Assembly: GCA_030731565.1 (NCBI GenBank)
Contig: JANQTT010000085.1
Coordinates: 30,728 to 38,276 of the forward strand
Length of the DNA stretch: 7,549 bases
Source: Rickettsiaceae bacterium
Lineage (GTDB): Bacteria > Pseudomonadota > Alphaproteobacteria > Rickettsiales > Rickettsiaceae
Reading direction: 5' to 3'
Position 1 is the first letter of the stretch, and the number at the start of each line of letters is the position of its first letter. The notes under the pieces were generated by a model. It was not told the DNA's origin. It ran no database searches and saw only the letters and a list, made by a program, of their open reading frames with translations. The position numbers and the translations under genes are program-made. Below, piece after piece: positions 5,295 to 7,549 of the stretch.

Positions 5295-6803
5295 ATGCTA
5301 TCAAATAGAAAATTTTCGATAATAAATGGTGCGATTTGTGGTCTTGCATTTGCACCTATTTTTTTTCTTCCGAGTATATTTTCTTTATCCTTTATGTGTG
5401 CACAAATTGTTAACGCACAATCAAAAAAGGATGCAGCAATTTATGGCTATTTATTTGGTTTAGGGCTGTATTTGAGCACGATATATTGGATGGCGTTTGG
5501 AGTTAGTGTCTATGCAGAACAATTTTGGTGGGTAATTCCATTTGCCCTTTTAGGGCTTCCGGCTTTTATTGCAATATTTTATTGCTTATTATCAATATTT
5601 GTATGGCATTTTAGAAAATACATTCTATTTCATTTTATTTTTTGTATTTCTTGGTTATTCATCGAATGGTTAATTTCCTGGCTATTTACAGGGCTTCCTT
5701 GGACATTAATTGGATATAGTTTATCAGTAAGTAATTTATTGATTCAAGGGTCGAGTATTTTTGGCATTTTAGGCTTAAGTTTTGCAGCTGTTTACATTGG
5801 TTCTAGTTTATATAGTAAGAAGATGCGTTATGCCCGGATTATAGTTTCTCTCTTTATTATTATAGCAATAATCGCTTATGGTTTTTATAGGCTTGAAAAA
5901 AACCCAACAGAATTCAGTGATTTAAAAGTACGTATAGTGCAACCTTCAATACCACAGAAAGCAAAATGGGATCCACAAACTTTTTGGCAAAATTTAGATA
6001 AACAAATTGAAATGTCAAACCAACAAGGTGACCCAGATATTATTGTTTGGTCAGAAGCGGCTCTTACTGTTCCATACTACTATAAACCAGTCCATAATAC
6101 GTTAAAATCGGTATTTACTAAAAGAGGTCAAATATTATTATCGGGCGGTGTAAATGACAATAAAATGCCAGGTGAAAACTACGAGATTTATTCGTCTCTA
6201 ATTGCCTTAGATAGCAGCGGAAAGTTAAGATTTGATTATCATAAATCACATCTTGTCCCATTCGGAGAATATATACCCTTTTCAAAGTATTTGCCTTTAC
6301 AAAAAATAACTTATGGAACAGTTGACTACACTCCAGGAAAGCGGGAAATCTTATATTTAAATTTTTTGAATTTATATGTACAACCACTTGTTTGCTATGA
6401 ATCTATTTTTTCAGAAGAAGTAAGAATAATGAACAGCGATGCTGACTTGATTGTTAACATCACAAACGACGCATGGTACGGCAATAGTTCGGGTCCATAT
6501 CAACATTTTGAAATTAGCAAAATGCGCTCTGTTGAAAACGGATTACCGATGATCAGAGCTGGAAATAATGGTATTTCAGCTATTATAGATCCAGTTGGAC
6601 GTGTGATTAAAAGGTTAGATTTAAACCAAATTGATATTATTGATGGGTTTATACCTCTGAAATTACTCTTGCCAACAATATATTCTGAATATGGACAAAT
6701 TACTGTGATAGCTTGGGTCTTAGCCATATTTGTGTTGCAATTAATGGTGATGTTTTTAAAATTTTTGTCATTTAGGTTAAAAAATACTTGTAATATTTTT
6801 TAG
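5295..6803 (+). CDS. lnt: Apolipoprotein N-acyltransferase Lnt
   Basis: Inner-membrane enzyme that moves an acyl chain from phospholipid onto the amino group of the lipidated N-terminal Cys, the final step of lipoprotein maturation. With the ATG at 5295 it has 502 residues, near E. coli Lnt (512). Hydrophobic segments lie at about 8-38, 51-72, 77-104, 109-131, 148-173 and 182-198, followed by the nitrilase-like catalytic domain (about 210-455) and a C-terminal membrane helix (about 469-491). The Glu-Lys-Cys triad is seen as E254 (VWSEAAL), K317 (YHKSHLVPFGEYIPF) and C367 (PLVCYESIF); Ser stands where WPE is usual. The frame is open to a TTG at 5196, but that 33-residue extension overlaps fabI and lacks Lnt-like sequence, so I reject it. 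A lipoprotein that could be a substrate is encoded at 2136-2879. Confidence 0.95.
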   Translation: MLSNRKFSIINGAICGLAFAPIFFLPSIFSLSFMCAQIVNAQSKKDAAIYGYLFGLGLYLSTIYWMAFGVSVYAEQFWWVIPFALLGLPAFIAIFYCLLSIFVWHFRKYILFHFIFCISWLFIEWLISWLFTGLPWTLIGYSLSVSNLLIQGSSIFGILGLSFAAVYIGSSLYSKKMRYARIIVSLFIIIAIIAYGFYRLEKNPTEFSDLKVRIVQPSIPQKAKWDPQTFWQNLDKQIEMSNQQGDPDIIVWSEAALTVPYYYKPVHNTLKSVFTKRGQILLSGGVNDNKMPGENYEIYSSLIALDSSGKLRFDYHKSHLVPFGEYIPFSKYLPLQKITYGTVDYTPGKREILYLNFLNLYVQPLVCYESIFSEEVRIMNSDADLIVNITNDAWYGNSSGPYQHFEISKMRSVENGLPMIRAGNNGISAIIDPVGRVIKRLDLNQIDIIDGFIPLKLLLPTIYSEYGQITVIAWVLAIFVLQLMVMFLKFLSFRLKNTCNIF

Positions 6804-6854
6804 TAACTAATATTTTGTGACTTAAGAAATTAGGGTAATGTAATAAGTAATTAA

Positions 6855-6925
6855 ATGTCTGGACAAATATCAGAAAAAAAGGAAGGGCTGATAATATAGA
6901 TAAACTTGTCAGTCGCAGGCTTAAA
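6855..6925 (+). other. Displaced 5' end of the XRE gene with A AAA AAG slippery site
   Basis: From the ATG at 6855 the frame reads MSGQISEKKEGLII and stops at TAG (6897-6899). In the -1 frame the same stretch runs into the regulator gene and encodes ADNIDKLVSRRLK, which matches the conserved residues that normally precede MRRMILGLSQ in this family. That frame has no ATG, GTG or TTG between its upstream stop (6848-6850) and 6926. The two frames meet at A AAA AAG (6875-6881), exactly in the phase needed for -1 ribosomal slippage, within a run of seven A (6874-6880). Joined, they would give a 139-residue protein. Alternatives are transcript slippage, a one-base loss, or a homopolymer sequencing error. 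No obvious stimulatory stem-loop follows. Confidence 0.6.
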
Positions 6926-7273
6926 ATGAGAAGAATGATCTTGGGTTTAAGTCAAAATGACCTTGGCAAGGCAGTTGATGTCAGCATTCAACAAGTACAA
7001 AAATACGAAAAAGCCACAAACCGTATTTCAAGCGGGAAATTATTTGCATTTGCAAAATTTTTAAAGGTTCCTATTAGCTATTTTTATGATCAAAATGAAA
7101 GCAGCTCTAGCGCAATTGGTAATGCTCTTGCAGAAGACCAGGAAGCTTTTGGAGAAAGCGAAATAGAGTTAGTTTCAGAAAAAGAAATCATGAGCTTGAT
7201 TAGAGCGTTTGGCGAGATTAGCAACCCTCAAAGCCGCAAAAAAATTATAGAACTTGTTAAAACTATGTCATGA
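6926..7273 (+). CDS. XRE-family helix-turn-helix regulator
   Basis: A 115-residue Cro/C1-type DNA-binding protein. The helix-turn-helix region is GLSQNDLGKAVDVSIQQVQK (7-26), followed by the family-typical YEKATNRISSGKLFAFAKFL and PISYFYDQ. The C-terminal half is acidic and then basic-helical (EKEIMSLIRAFGEI, SRKKIIELVKTM), perhaps for dimerisation. From the ATG at 6926, with AGG six bases upstream (6917-6919), translation would begin inside the first helix; the conserved preceding residues are encoded upstream in the same frame but without a start codon there. An XRE gene directly after lnt is, from memory, a common alphaproteobacterial arrangement, which argues against recent acquisition. 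Target genes cannot be told from the sequence. Confidence 0.85.
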   Translation: MRRMILGLSQNDLGKAVDVSIQQVQKYEKATNRISSGKLFAFAKFLKVPISYFYDQNESSSSAIGNALAEDQEAFGESEIELVSEKEIMSLIRAFGEISNPQSRKKIIELVKTMS

Positions 7274-7396
7274 TAATAGTACAGAATACTTCACTCTCTA
7301 TCAAGATCATGTTATTAAGAGCCATATTCCCGCCTAACTACAAAAGCAAAATTACTGATAAAAAAACTCTCTTGCGATAAAATATCGGAAAGATAT

Positions 7397-7449
7397 TTAT
7401 TAGGTACTGCCGGTAAAGTTAGAAAAAACCTATACCTAATACCTAATAA
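7397..7449. repeat. 10-bp inverted repeat downstream of the XRE gene
   Basis: TTATTAGGTA (7397-7406) is perfectly complementary to TACCTAATAA (7440-7449), with 33 bases between. A second overlapping copy of TACCTAATA (7433-7441) gives an alternative right arm. No T-run follows, so an intrinsic terminator is not indicated. The sequence is unrelated to the hairpin repeats elsewhere in the window. Confidence 0.5.
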
Positions 7450-7453
7450 GTGG

Positions 7454-7516
7454 AAGGGCTAGCAATAACGCTATCCGAGTTCAAAGTAGTTTACTATATA
7501 GATATACTTAGCCCTT
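7454..7516. repeat. 8-bp inverted repeat near the right edge
   Basis: AAGGGCTA (7454-7461) pairs perfectly with TAGCCCTT (7509-7516) across 47 bases. With the preceding repeat this is the only structure I see in the gene-free bases 7274-7549. It might be the leader of a gene beyond the window or a small structured RNA; no known RNA family is recognisable. Confidence 0.35.
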
Positions 7517-7549
7517 GTTCGTTAGCTGACAAATTGATTGTCTGGCCGG

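Noticed and set aside
7271..7323. Minus-strand 19-codon frame starting with ATG near 7323, preceded by GGCGGG
   Set aside because: Too short and without recognisable sequence; a random frame of this size is expected in a gap of this length.
6881..7460. Direct repeat GGAAGGGCT at 6881-6889 and 7452-7460 flanking the XRE gene
   Set aside because: Nine bases without further similarity on either side; this may be chance, and no mobile-element genes lie between.
7454..7516. tRNA-like fold from AAGGGCTA/TAGCCCTT and a nearby GTTCAAA
   Set aside because: The span is only 63 bases, GTTCAAA is in the middle and not in a T-loop position, and no anticodon arm can be drawn.

Overview
This AT-rich window looks like an alphaproteobacterial chromosome segment, most plausibly from an intracellular Rickettsiales-type organism. 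The pointers are AT-biased codon use, alphaproteobacterial-style uracil-DNA glycosylase and FabI motifs, an lnt gene followed by an XRE regulator, and short palindromic repeats between genes. The genus cannot be fixed from sequence alone. Everything that can be named is ordinary housekeeping: DNA repair, rRNA modification, lysine/DAP and lipid synthesis, and lipoprotein maturation. I see no CRISPR array, toxin-antitoxin pair, prophage, insertion sequence or new defence-type system.

Layout. Bases 1-262 hold no gene but carry one complete and one decayed copy of a paired hairpin repeat. A family-4-type uracil-DNA glycosylase gene (263-1096, minus) is divergent from rluD (1111-2076, plus), with only 14 bp between start codons. 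A candidate promoter at the end of rluD leads into three tightly packed plus-strand genes: a family 3 solute-binding lipoprotein (2136-2879), a flavin-reductase-like protein (2869-3339) and dapB (3336-4079). These overlap by 11 and 4 bp and are probably cotranscribed. A 323-bp gap follows, between the converging ends of dapB and fabI; it contains a 26-bp perfect inverted repeat of the same family as the repeats at the left edge. fabI (4403-5203, minus) is divergent from lnt (5295-6803, plus) across a 91-bp promoter region. An XRE-type regulator (6926-7273) follows lnt, with its conserved N-terminus displaced into another frame upstream. The last 276 bp have no recognisable gene, only two inverted repeats.

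How the genes relate. FabI supplies fatty acids for membrane lipid. DapB makes the precursor of diaminopimelate for peptidoglycan and lysine. Lnt adds the third acyl chain to lipoproteins such as the solute-binding protein encoded here. The window therefore leans towards cell-envelope functions, though that is gene neighbourhood, not proof of a shared system.

Points most worth a second look: (1) an 84-bp paired-hairpin repeat whose copies differ but keep their pairing; (2) the XRE gene, where the frame break falls exactly on an in-phase A AAA AAG slippery heptamer; (3) a uracil-DNA glycosylase lacking two of the four expected iron-sulfur cysteines.
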